From NCBI RefSeq assembly GCF_013044505.1, contig NZ_JABERD010000020.1, positions 1 through 64,000 on the forward strand: 64,000 nucleotides of DNA. Reading direction: 5' to 3'. Position 1 is the first letter of the stretch; the number at the start of each line of letters is the position of its first letter. The notes beneath the pieces were generated by a model. That model was not told the origin of the DNA. It worked only from the letters and a program-made list of their open reading frames with translations, and ran no database searches. The position numbers and the translations under genes were made by a program. This document shows, piece after piece, positions 1-8,000 of the stretch. The stretch comes from Streptomyces sp. S3(2020). GTDB lineage: Bacteria; Actinomycetota; Actinomycetes; Streptomycetales; Streptomycetaceae.

Positions 1-145
1 CTTTTCTCACTTTCTTGGTTTATTGATTGTCAGTCGCCTCTCCGGCGTTCTTTCTCTGTCCTCTTTGTTTTTTATACTCCTCTGGACCCCCCCGTGATCT
101 ATGGTTTGCAGGTCGTGGGCAGCTTCAGTTGTGTATAAGAGACCG
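1..145. other. Non-genomic contig-end sequence with Nextera adapter
   Basis: Positions 1-112 are T- and pyrimidine-rich, quite unlike the GC-rich DNA that follows. Positions 127-145 read AGTTGTGTATAAGAGACCG, matching the Tn5 mosaic end AGATGTGTATAAGAGACAG at 17 of 19 bases. Positions 113-126 (TCGTGGGCAGCTTC) match the preceding Read-1 part TCGTCGGCAGCGTC at 12 of 14. Further left, 92-104 resembles the end of the P5 adapter, leaving exactly 8 bases (105-112) where an i5 index would sit. Normal Streptomyces coding sequence begins by about 153. I read this as assembled adapter at a contig end rather than biology. Confidence 0.85.
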
Positions 146-152
146 GCGATAG

Positions 153-416
153 CCTGAGGGCACTGCCTTCGGCTTCAACCGGATCCGGCTGACCCTCGGC
201 CGTTTCCTGGCCCTGGGTCTTGAGTTCCAGCTCGCCGGAGACATCCTGCGTACGGCGATCGCGCCCTCGTACACGGAGATCGGCCAGCTGGCCGCGATCG
301 CCGCGATCCGGACCGGGCTGAACTACTTCCTCGGCCGGGAGATCGAACAGGAGCGCCAGGAGATCGAGCGGCTCTCCCCTCAGGCCGGCCCGACGGCTTC
401 CGGAACCGCCCCGTGA
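153..416 (+). CDS. DUF1622 membrane protein, 5'-truncated
   Basis: This is the C-terminal part of a DUF1622 (PF07784) inner-membrane protein of unknown function. The readable frame contains RLTLGRFLALGLEFQLAGDI followed by a second hydrophobic stretch, IGQLAAIAAIRTGLNYFL, and an acidic tail REIEQERQEIE. This is the usual DUF1622 arrangement of two membrane helices and a short charged tail. An in-frame TAG at 150-152 and the adapter-like sequence to the left show that the 5' end is lost at the contig boundary, not mutated. The stop codon overlaps the GTG of the next gene (GTGA), so the two are probably translationally coupled. Confidence 0.75.
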   Translation, partial: PEGTAFGFNRIRLTLGRFLALGLEFQLAGDILRTAIAPSYTEIGQLAAIAAIRTGLNYFLGREIEQERQEIERLSPQAGPTASGTAP

Positions 417-682
417 CCGGGCTGATGACTCAGGCCGCCGTTCTGACCACGGCGTTCGGACTGGTCAGCGCGGTCTGCGTGAGCCTGCGGCGCCGCCGGG
501 TGCAGCCCGGCGTGGCGGTGCTGACGGACTTCCTCGTGGCCGCCGGCCTCATCCGCCTCGCAGGCCAGCCCTCGTGGGCTTCCCTCGCCACCGCCGCGGC
601 CGTCATCGGCGTACGGATACTGGTCAACGCAGGCCTGCGAACGGGACCGAACCGGCAGCAGGTACGGCCAGGTTCCCCGTGA
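413..682 (+). CDS. Small two-helix membrane protein
   Basis: This 89-residue protein starts at GTG 413, overlapping the stop of the DUF1622 gene by the GTGA arrangement; an alternative start is ATG 425. It has hydrophobic segments around residues 8-24 and 33-72 separated by a basic loop (RRRRVQPG), and a short polar tail. I do not recognise a named family. The position, size and overlap suggest an accessory membrane partner of the DUF1622 protein. Function is unknown. Confidence 0.6.
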   Translation: MTGLMTQAAVLTTAFGLVSAVCVSLRRRRVQPGVAVLTDFLVAAGLIRLAGQPSWASLATAAAVIGVRILVNAGLRTGPNRQQVRPGSP

Positions 683-803
683 CAGTCCGCGGCCCCGTGC
701 CCGGACCGGGTAACGCCTCCGCACGGTGCCCGACCGGCCCCTGACGGCGGCGGTCGCGAACAAGGTGGGGTCAGCGCAAGGCGGGCGTAAGACAGACCGC
801 GGA

Positions 804-855
804 CCGGAAGCCGTCGACTTCATCGCCCTGGACGACAGGTGTCGTCGGCTTCCGG
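804..855. terminator. Bidirectional hairpin terminator
   Basis: Arms CCGGAAGCCGTCGAC (804-818) and GTCGTCGGCTTCCGG (841-855) pair at 14 of 15 positions around a 22-base loop. The hairpin lies between two convergent genes, the small membrane protein and the heme protein, and there is no U tract on either side. It is a reasonable shared terminator. Confidence 0.6.
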
Positions 856-871
856 ACTCAGGTGTCGCCCC

Positions 872-1126
872 TCACGGCCGCCAGTAGTTGTTGGCGGCCG
901 CGATCGTCTGGAACTCGATGGCCACCACCTGCGTGGCGTGCATGAGGCTTTCCGGGGTGGTGGAGTAATTCGGTCGGCCACCCTTCAGCACGTCCAGATC
1001 GGGCTGGATGTTGTGAACGGTGTGACGGGCCAGCGTCAGAGCCAGTGCCCGTCCCTCTTCCGGAGAACTCGTGATCAGGGAGTTGCCGGGGACCAGGACC
1101 AAGCCCTCTTCGGGTACGCGGTCCAT
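872..1126 (-). CDS. Hexameric tyrosine-coordinated heme protein (HTHP)
   Basis: This 84-residue protein matches the HTHP family (PF11534), founded by a small heme protein from Silicibacter pomeroyi with weak peroxidase/catalase activity in which a tyrosine ligates the heme iron. The C-terminal signature EFQTIAAANNYW is very close to the family pattern. The segment GRPNYSTTPESL places Tyr54 where the heme-ligating tyrosine is expected. I chose ATG 1126 because a GGAGG lies 13 bases upstream and the length then fits the family; a GTG at 1171 would add 15 residues with no family match. There is no signal peptide, so it should be cytoplasmic. It stands alone, convergent with the membrane protein gene and separated from the downstream SDR gene. 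Confidence 0.85.
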   Translation of the reverse strand: MDRVPEEGLVLVPGNSLITSSPEEGRALALTLARHTVHNIQPDLDVLKGGRPNYSTTPESLMHATQVVAIEFQTIAAANNYWRP

Positions 1127-1238
1127 GACGCCACTGCGGCCTCCGACCTGAGCCCGGACGGGCCCTGACACGCTTCACGGAGACGAAGGAGTGACCGAAC
1201 CGAATCAGGAGTCCACCGCGCGCCGGATTGAGGAGGGG

Positions 1239-1952
1239 TCAGAAACCGACTGTGGTCTCAAAAGAGTCGCGGTCCCGCGCCAACTGGTACCAGCGATCGG
1301 CGAGTACGTCGGGGTCTCCCTCACCCGTGCCGGGCACGATCGGCAGACCGATGGACAGGTGCCCGACCCAGACGCCCTCACCTGCGAGATCAGCGTGGAG
1401 TCCGCGCGCCCAGGAACGCAGGCCGGACAGCGCGATGCCGCTGTTGCTCATGCCCGGTATGGGCAGTACGGCGGTGGTGCCGGTGGTGAACAGCAGCGCG
1501 CCGTCGCCGGCTTCGCGCATGCCCGGCAGGACCGCCGCGGCGGCGGTGAGCGCGCCGCCGACGAGCATGTCGAACATCGGGCGCACCGATTCGGCAGTGG
1601 TTTCCGCCGCGGCGGTGAAGCCCAGCGCCTTGAGGTCCGGGACCTCACCTGCCGTCGCGGGGAAGGTGGGGGCCGGGCTGTAGGACAGGACGCCGATCCT
1701 GCCCAGATCGGCTGCCGCCTTGTCCAGCGCGCTCGTCAGGGAGTCCGCGTCGGTCACGTCGGCGGGATAGGCGCGTGCCGAGACGCCCTCGGCGTCCAGG
1801 CCGTCGCGGATGCCCTCCAGCTTGTCGGCGTTACGGGAGATCAGGGCGACAGGGTGCCCGGCGGTGCCGAAGCGGCGGGCGATTGCCCGGCCCAGACCGG
1901 GACCGGCGCCGACTACTGCGACGGCGGGAAGGGCGGGAACGGCGGAAGACAT
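1239..1952 (-). CDS. SDR-fold protein lacking the catalytic Tyr/Lys
   Basis: This 237-residue Rossmann protein begins AVVGAGPGLGRAIARRFG, the glycine-rich dinucleotide site of short-chain dehydrogenases, and has the family length. The usual Y-x-x-x-K active site is absent: where it should be, the sequence reads NSGIALSGLRSW, giving Ser and Leu at the Tyr and Lys positions. It may therefore bind NAD(P) without normal SDR catalysis, or belong to an atypical subgroup that senses or reduces by another route. It starts at ATG 1952 behind a GAGG. It diverges from an HxlR regulator across a 78-bp gap, a common pairing in which the regulator controls the neighbouring oxidoreductase. Confidence 0.8.
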   Translation of the reverse strand: MSSAVPALPAVAVVGAGPGLGRAIARRFGTAGHPVALISRNADKLEGIRDGLDAEGVSARAYPADVTDADSLTSALDKAAADLGRIGVLSYSPAPTFPATAGEVPDLKALGFTAAAETTAESVRPMFDMLVGGALTAAAAVLPGMREAGDGALLFTTGTTAVLPIPGMSNSGIALSGLRSWARGLHADLAGEGVWVGHLSIGLPIVPGTGEGDPDVLADRWYQLARDRDSFETTVGF

Positions 1953-1969
1953 GCCTCTACCTCGATTGC

Positions 1970-1986
1970 TTACGATGAGTGCGTAA
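1970..1986. promoter_or_regulatory. Candidate HxlR operator
   Basis: TTACG (1970-1974) and CGTAA (1982-1986) form an inverted repeat with a 7-base spacer in the gap between the divergent SDR and HxlR genes. Short TTAC/GTAA-type inverted repeats are used by several HxlR/DUF24 regulators. The assignment rests on position and symmetry only. Confidence 0.4.
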
Positions 1987-2030
1987 CCCCACCGTAGGGA
2001 TGTATCGGCAACCTCACAAAAGGCACATTG

Positions 2031-2438
2031 ATGTTCGCAAAGCACACCGGCCATCCTGACCAGATCTCCGACATCACGCCGCACCCGTGCGAAACCTGGC
2101 CCGACAACGGCCGCGGATTCCGGGAGACCCTCGACCGGATCGGTGACAAGTGGTCGGTCCTGGTCATCGGCATCCTCAGCCAGGGACCCCTGCGCTTCGG
2201 CATCCTGCACCAGCGTGTCCCCGGCGTCTCCCAACGCATGCTCACTCTGACCCTGCGCCACCTCGAACGCGACGGCATCGTCTCCCGCACCGTCTACGCC
2301 GAAGTCCCCCCGCGCGTCGAATACCAGCTCACCCCGCTCGGAGAGAGCCTGCGCGAGACCGTCCGCGCCCTGGCCCAGTGGGTCACCGACCACAACGACG
2401 AGATCGAGGACTCGCGCCGCAACTACGACACCCGCTGA
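2031..2438 (+). CDS. HxlR-family transcriptional regulator
   Basis: This 135-residue winged-helix protein (HxlR/DUF24, PF01638) carries the family core GDKWSVLVIGILSQGPLRF followed by the recognition helix VSQRMLTLTLRHLERDGIV and wing EVPPRVEYQLTPLG. A conserved-position N-terminal cysteine sits at residue 20 (HPCETW). In YodB/HypR-type members such a cysteine senses quinones, aldehydes or disulfide stress, so an electrophile-responsive role is plausible but not shown. ATG 2031 is preferred over the TTG one codon upstream because the AAAAGG at 2018-2023 is well spaced. It probably controls the divergent SDR gene. Confidence 0.85.
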   Translation: MFAKHTGHPDQISDITPHPCETWPDNGRGFRETLDRIGDKWSVLVIGILSQGPLRFGILHQRVPGVSQRMLTLTLRHLERDGIVSRTVYAEVPPRVEYQLTPLGESLRETVRALAQWVTDHNDEIEDSRRNYDTR

Positions 2439-2504
2439 CCCCACGCCCACTCCGGCAGGACACCCGGGACCGAGCGCATCCCTTCCCCAGGACGACTGCG
2501 GGCA

Positions 2505-2640
2505 GTCGGCAAAGCTGTAGCGGCCCGGGCAGTTGAGGTTGACGTGCTTGAACGGGGAGGGGCAGGCCACGTCCTAGTCCAGCGCAGGGTTCTGGCGATC
2601 CGTCCGTACTCCGTGAACGCCTGCCCCAAGAGCGTGCGGT
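2505..2640 (-). pseudogene. Tn3-family transposase (TnpA) remnant
   Basis: Two C-terminal TnpA motifs survive in the right order but different frames. LGQAFTEYGRIARTL is encoded near 2595-2638, and PFKHVNLNCPGRYSF near 2515-2562. In intact Tn3-family transposases about 100 residues separate these motifs, whereas here they are only about ten codons apart with a frame change near 2575. An internal deletion has therefore removed most of the end of the catalytic domain. No terminal inverted repeats or resolvase were seen, so this is a dead relic rather than a mobile element. Confidence 0.6.
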
Positions 2641-2905
2641 GCCCCTCGCGCCGCCGGCACCAACGAGCGATCAAAGGGCAAATGTTGACGGTCGAAGGCG
2701 CCGAACCGCGGCCCTCGTCGAAGAGACCTCGAAGGTCTGGTGCCAACGAGGCATCCGCCCGGCACGCGCGCGACCGTCACCGTCCCGTGAGGCCTGCTGC
2801 CGGGCGACGGATCAGCGGGCTCGGCTCGATGCCGACAGGACGGGAGCGCGACGACCACCGGAGAGCCGCAGCCGCAGCCGCAGCCGCAGCTGCCCGCGCG
2901 GACGC
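2641..2905. other. Intergenic stretch with GCCGCA tandem repeat
   Basis: No credible gene is visible. Four perfect copies of GCCGCA occupy 2865-2888, immediately downstream of the MarR gene stop on the opposite strand. The rest may be further transposon debris, but I cannot identify it. Confidence 0.5.
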
Positions 2906-3409
2906 TCAGGGAGAGTTCTCGCTGTCGGGGTGGTACTTGCGCAGTTCCTCATGGTCGGGGGCCAGATCGGCGATGACGGCCCCGAACGCGGAGGCGATGG
3001 CCTTGACCTGCTCCGGGGTGATGAGGGAGACGAAGTGGTCGCTGACATCCGCCAGGTAGTGGGGCCGAGCCTGTTCGAGTGCCGTCAGGCCCTCGTCGGT
3101 GAGGATCACGTACCAGGAGCGGCGGTCGGTGGCGAGGCGTTCCCGGATGACCAGTCCACGGCTTTCCAGCCCGTCGACCAGCCTGGTCAGGCCGCTCCGG
3201 CTGTACACCACGGAGCGGGCCAGCGCCGCCATCAGCAGTCGGCGCTCAGGCGTCTGCGCCAGTTCGGCGAGGATGCCGTAGTCGATCAGGGACAGGTTCG
3301 AGCGTTCTCGCAGACCGGCGTCGAGATGGTTCACGAGCAATGGGTGACCCTTCAGCAGTGCGAGCCAGGCGTGCTCTTGCGCGGCATCCAGGGGGCGGTT
3401 CTCATCCAT
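2906..3409 (-). CDS. MarR-family transcriptional regulator
   Basis: This is a 167-residue MarR protein. The winged-helix core runs from LSLIDYGILAELAQ through the recognition helix SGLTRLVDGLESRGLV to the wing RLATDRRSWYVILTDEG, and a C-terminal helical dimerisation region follows. The start ATG 3409 gives the usual family length; no strong ribosome site is visible, so the exact start is moderately certain. A near-ideal 20-bp inverted repeat lies just upstream, indicating autoregulation. Its natural target was probably the oxidoreductase gene on the same strand upstream, now a pseudogene. Confidence 0.88.
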   Translation of the reverse strand: MDENRPLDAAQEHAWLALLKGHPLLVNHLDAGLRERSNLSLIDYGILAELAQTPERRLLMAALARSVVYSRSGLTRLVDGLESRGLVIRERLATDRRSWYVILTDEGLTALEQARPHYLADVSDHFVSLITPEQVKAIASAFGAVIADLAPDHEELRKYHPDSENSP

Positions 3410-3430
3410 GCCGGGATGATACGTCACTGG

Positions 3431-3450
3431 ATGATTGTCGTTACAATCAT
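3431..3450. promoter_or_regulatory. MarR operator, perfect 8-bp inverted repeat
   Basis: ATGATTGT (3431-3438) and ACAATCAT (3443-3450) are exact inverted copies with a 4-base spacer, starting 22 bp upstream of the MarR start codon. The size and AT-rich symmetry match typical MarR binding sites. This is an AT-rich island in GC-rich DNA, so chance is unlikely. Confidence 0.7.
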
Positions 3451-3649
3451 TGTCCGCATGTTCTGTTCCCTCGGCTCCACCGTGGCTACCCCTGATCGTT
3501 CCCTTGTTCCGGAGCCGGTGGATCAGTGCGTCGGCACTACACCGAGACCCACAGGCCGCACCCGGTTCGCCCGCCGACGCGTCCTCGTCGAGATCGTCAC
3601 GGAAGGGCTGGACAGTCCGCTGTACGAGGCCGAGGCTGGGTCGGGGCGC

Positions 3650-4176
3650 GCCTCCGGCACGGACGATCTCCACGGCGAGGTCACGCAGTTCGGCATCCTC
3701 GACGTCGATCAGGGCCAGTTGGCGCCGGTAGTCGCCCGCTACGCGCGGAACGACAACGTCTTCTCGACCGCCTGCTGCTGAGAACCGACGGTCGACAGAG
3801 TTCGGTCGGTGACCTCCTTCATGGACGGCCCGTTGCCGTGTACGGCGGAGTCGTCGAAGTGGACTGCTCCGTGCTTTCCGGGGAACGGATCGAGCCGTGC
3901 CAGACAAAGGGGGGTGCGGGACCAAGGCGAAGCCATGCAGGGGCGTTCGAAACCTGCCTTCTCAGCCCACGACTTCCTCCCGCCACAGTCGGTGCAGGAG
4001 CGCGTAGTTCTCGATGGTGAGGACGACGCCCTCACGGATGTCCTTGCCGTGAGATAGCCGAGTACCGCGGTCGGGGAGGAGGCCACGAACGGCAGGCTGT
4101 GGTGCTCGACCGTGGCGAAGACGTCCAGATCTGCCTTCTCGGCCTGCTGTGCTTTCGCTGCCATGGTCTTGAACCG
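3650..4176 (-). pseudogene. LLM-class flavin-dependent oxidoreductase, decayed
   Basis: Fragments of one luciferase-like monooxygenase (PF00296) are scattered over at least three frames in the correct order. They are MAAKAQQAEKADLDVFATVE then HHSLPFVASSPTAVLGYL (about 4045-4164), GVVLTIENYALLHRLWRE (about 3970-4040), AVHGNGPSMKEVTDRTL then STVGSQQQAVEKTLSF (about 3745-3860), and AGDYRRQLALID (about 3700-3740). Intact relatives are about 340 residues long. Large internal deletions, including the central flavin-binding region, and at least two frame changes make it non-functional. The MarR gene next to it likely regulated it. Confidence 0.75.
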
Positions 4177-4277
4177 TTCGGGCTCGGTGGACGCGGGGAT
4201 CGCCGGCCTGATGGGGAGTGTGCGTCGTGTCCCTCGGCAGGGGCACGAGTCCGGTAGGCGCGCGGACTGGGCGTGGA

Positions 4278-4529
4278 TCACCGGTCGTAGGCGAGCCTGG
4301 CCTGGCGGGGCACCTTGCCGAACAGGCCGGGACGCAGCCACCCGTCCGGGCCCGAGTCCGACATCGTCGCGTCTTCGGGCGGAGCGGCTCCGGTGAAGTC
4401 CATGTCACGGATCACGCTGTCCTCGACCAGGACCATTCCGGGTCCGCCGACGTCGGTTCCGTCGAAGACATGTCCCGCCCGTTGCGCGTGAAAGCCGTTC
4501 TGCACGGCTGTCACCGCCAAGAGACGCAT
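4278..4529 (-). pseudogene. Amidohydrolase N-terminal fragment
   Basis: The frame reads HVFDGTDVGGPGMVLVEDSV and then GPDGWLRPGL, which is the N-terminal beta-sandwich of imidazolonepropionase-like amidohydrolases. In intact proteins that motif runs directly into the metal-binding I-D-x-H-x-H segment. Here the similarity stops at LRPGL and the metal-binding sequence and whole barrel are missing, so only the first ~75 residues remain. It lies upstream of the oxidoreductase pseudogene on the same strand and may have been part of the same lost operon. Confidence 0.5.
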
Positions 4530-4838
4530 GCCGTGGGAGGAGATCTGGTGGTCATCGAGGCGGGGCACATGCAGCGCTGAGGGCGGTGACGAGTTGACCG
4601 GTGCACGCGGTACGCGCGTACTCGCGGAAGAGCCCCGTGGGCTTGGACCGGTGCCGACCTCCATGGCGCGAGTCGCAGTACCTCCGAGGGTGCTGGCGAG
4701 TCGTCAGTTCTGTGAACGCGGCCTCGGGGTGACGACCCCACCCTTTTCGCTCCCGAAAACAATGAGGTCGGTTTAATGCTAATCGCGGTATGCCTTGTGC
4801 TAATTCCCCTGTTGGTGGAGTGGAAGCATGCGATTGAT
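4530..4838. other. Gene-free stretch
   Basis: No open frame here shows a recognisable family or convincing codon bias. The first half is GC-rich and could be further eroded coding sequence. From about 4750 the DNA becomes AT-rich and leads into the promoter region of the rhamnosidase gene. Confidence 0.5.
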
Positions 4839-4984
4839 TCATTCCCGCCCTATTGACACCGCGTCGCGGAACTTAATAGCCTGATCAAAATTCCTGGATT
4901 TAAACGATTCAATCATTCCCTGACGCGTTAGGTGACGTCTGTGGATCGCATAGATGAATCGTTTCATAAATCCCGCTCATTCCC
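4839..4984 (+). promoter_or_regulatory. Rhamnosidase promoter region with repeats
   Basis: A sigma-70-like promoter is visible: TTGACA at 4853-4858 and TAGCCT at 4877-4882 with an 18-bp spacer. Around it are an inverted pair, AAACGATTCA (4902-4911) and TGAATCGTTT (4955-4964), and three direct copies of TCATTCCC at 4839, 4913 and 4977. The second arm is itself nearly palindromic (TGAATCGTTTCA). The inverted pair lies downstream of the promoter, as a repressor or looping site would. The direct repeats resemble the half-site pattern of AraC-type activators, and an AraC gene follows the rhamnosidase. Confidence 0.55.
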
Positions 4985-5005
4985 TCCCGCACAGAGGATG
5001 CCGCA

Positions 5006-8000
5006 ATGAATCATCTTCACGAACACCCCGGGTCTGACAACGGACCCCGCAGGTACAGTCGCCGAGCAGTGACTTCCATGGCGCTGGGGCTCGTTGGGGC
5101 AACCGTGGTGAACAGCGTCGTGTCCGCGGGCCCGGCCTCGGCCGCACCGTCGGCGAGCGCACGCTGGATCTGGTCCCCGGCCAGCTCCCCCAACCAGTGG
5201 GTGGCGTTCCGCAAGACGTTCACCCTGGACGGGGCGCCCGGCTCCGCCGTCACGGCGATCGCCGTGGACAGCAAGTACTGGCTGTGGGTCAACGGGCAGC
5301 TGGTCACGTTCGAGGGCGGTCTCAAGCGGGGTCCTGCGCCGAACGACACGTACTACGACGAGATCGACCTGGCCCCGTACCTGAGCAGTGGCAGGAACAC
5401 CGTCGCGATCCTCGCCTGGTACTTCGGCAAGAGCGCCTTCTCGCACAAGGACAGCGGACAGGGCGGCCTGTTGTTCTCGTCCTCGATCACGGCCGGCGCT
5501 TCGACCACCACCTTGGTCAGCGACACCTCGTGGCGGGTCACACCGCACGCCGGATACAAGAACAACACCGCTGGGGGCCAGCCGAGTTACCGCATCCCCG
5601 AAGGCAACGTGTACTACGACGCGCGCGACGCCACAGGCATGAAGGACTGGACTCTGCCGACGTTCTCCGACGCGGGCTGGCCGACCGCGACGGACAAGGG
5701 CGCACTCGGAGCCGCGCCATGGAACGCCCTCGCCAAGCGGCCCATCCCACCCTTCAGGTTCGGCTCCCTGACCAGGTACACCAATGACACGTCACTGCCG
5801 TCGGCCGGTCAGGGCGGTACTCCGATCGTCGCCCGGCTGCCCACCAACATCCAGATCACGCCGTACCTCAAGGTGGATGCCCCCGCCGGCGAGACCATCG
5901 GTATCCAGACCGACCACTACAACAACGACAACGGCGGCAACTCCGTCCGCGCCACCTACATCACCACCGGCGGTGTGCAGGAGTTCGAGGCGCTCGCCTG
6001 GATGAACGGCACCACCGTCGAGTACACGATCCCCGGCTCGGTGACGATCCTGGAGCTGTCCTACCGGGAGAGCGGGTATCCGACGGACTTCGTCGGTTCG
6101 TTCCGGAGCAGCGACCCGTACTTCGACGTCCTGTGGCAGAAGGCAGCCCGCACCATGTACGTCAACCTGCGCGACACCTACCTGGACTGCCCGGACCGGG
6201 AGCGTGGGCAGTGGTGGGGCGATGCCGTCCACCAGTTCCGGCAGGGCTTCTACACCTTCGACACCCGCGTGTACGCCATGACCAGGAAGGCGATCGACAA
6301 CCTGGTCGCCTGGCAGAAGCCCAACGGTCCGCTGTTCTCGCCGATACCGGGCACCTGGGCGTCGGAGCTGCCGTTGCAGTCGCTGGCCGCCATCTGGTCG
6401 TTCTGGGAGTACTACACGTACACGGGTGACGCCGACGCGATCACCCACACCTACCCGGCGGTCAAGAAGTACCTCGACCTCTACACACTGGACTCCGCCG
6501 GGCTCGTCAACCACCGTGCCGGCGACTGGGACTGGCCCGACTGGGGCAACAACTTCGACAAGCGCGTCCTGGACAACGCCTGGTACTACATGGCCCTGGA
6601 CACCACCATCAAGCTGGCCGCCCTCAGCGGCAACGACGCCGATGTGGCCGGCTGGGAGGCGCGGAAGAAGAGCATCTCCGACAACTTCAACCGGGTCCTG
6701 TGGGACACCGCGCGCCAGGAGTACCGCTCACCGGGATACACCGGGGACACCGACGACCGGGGCAACGCCCTGGCCGTCGTGGCCGGACTCGCGAGGGCCG
6801 CCGACCACCAGGCGATCAACACGGTCCTCACCAGACACTTCAACTCCAGCCCGTACATGGAGTTCTACGTGCTGGAGGCGCTGTACCGGATGGGCTTCCC
6901 GCACACCGCCGAGGCCCGGATGAAGACCCGGTGGGCCGCCCAGGTGTACGACCCCGGACACACACTGTGGGAGTACTGGACCAAGGGCGGCGGCGGCACA
7001 CAGAACCACGCCTGGAGCGGCGGGCCCCTGTTCGCGCTGTCCGCCTATGCCGCCGGCGTCAGGCCCACGGATCCCGGTTACACCACGTACCAGGTCGTCC
7101 CCCGGATGGGCAGCCTCACAGCCCTCACGACGAAGGTGCCCAGCGTCAAAGGGATGATCACCGTCGACCTCGACCGAAAGACCAACAACCGCCTGACCAT
7201 GGCGGTCACCTCGCCGTCCGGAACCCGCGCGAAGGTCGGTGTCCCCACCTTCTCGATGTCCGGTGTCACGATCAAGGCGGGCGGTACCACCGTCTACACC
7301 GGGGGGTCATCGACCGGCAGCGTCAGCGGCCTGACCTACTCCGGTAAGGACACCGACTACGTGTACTTCACCGTCGAGCCCGGCACGTGGAACTTCGACT
7401 CCACCGGATCGGGTGCCACCGCGCCGGACAATCTGGCCGAGCGCAGGACCGTCACCTCGAACAACTCCCTGGAGAACAGGGACTGGGGTGTCAACCGCCT
7501 CACGGACGGTGTCATCGCCGGTGTCTCCGGCGCGAAGGGCTACACCAGCAACCACGTCACCGCGGCGGACGTGACCGCCTCGCCCATCTGGGTCCAGGCC
7601 GATCTGGGCGCGGACTCGTTCATCGACGCAGTGCGTCTGATGCCCCGCAGCGACACCCCCGCGGTCGGTGGCGGCACGGCCGGCTTCCCGGTCGACTTCA
7701 CCATTCAGACCCGGCCCGGCACCACCAGCGACTGGACGACGGTACGCACGGTCACCGGGCAGGCCAACCCCGACGGAACACCGCAGACCTACGGCTTCAG
7801 GCCCACCACCGCGCGCCATGTGCGCGTCCACGCCACCAGGCTGGGCAGCCCCGCCAACGACGAGCCGGAGAAGTACCGCCTGCAACTCGCCGAACTGCAG
7901 GTGCCACCCGTGGCTCGGACAGTGACGGCCGACAACCCCCTCTTCAACAATGACTGGCACCCGATGTACGTCCTGGACGGGAACACCACGAGCGTCGCCG

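Noticed and set aside
2505-2640. Active Tn3 transposon
   Set aside because: Only two out-of-frame motifs remain, with no terminal repeats, resolvase or target duplication visible.
2639-3781. Long plus-strand frame across the MarR gene and its operator
   Set aside because: It runs antisense through an intact MarR gene and then through a pseudogene; no family match.
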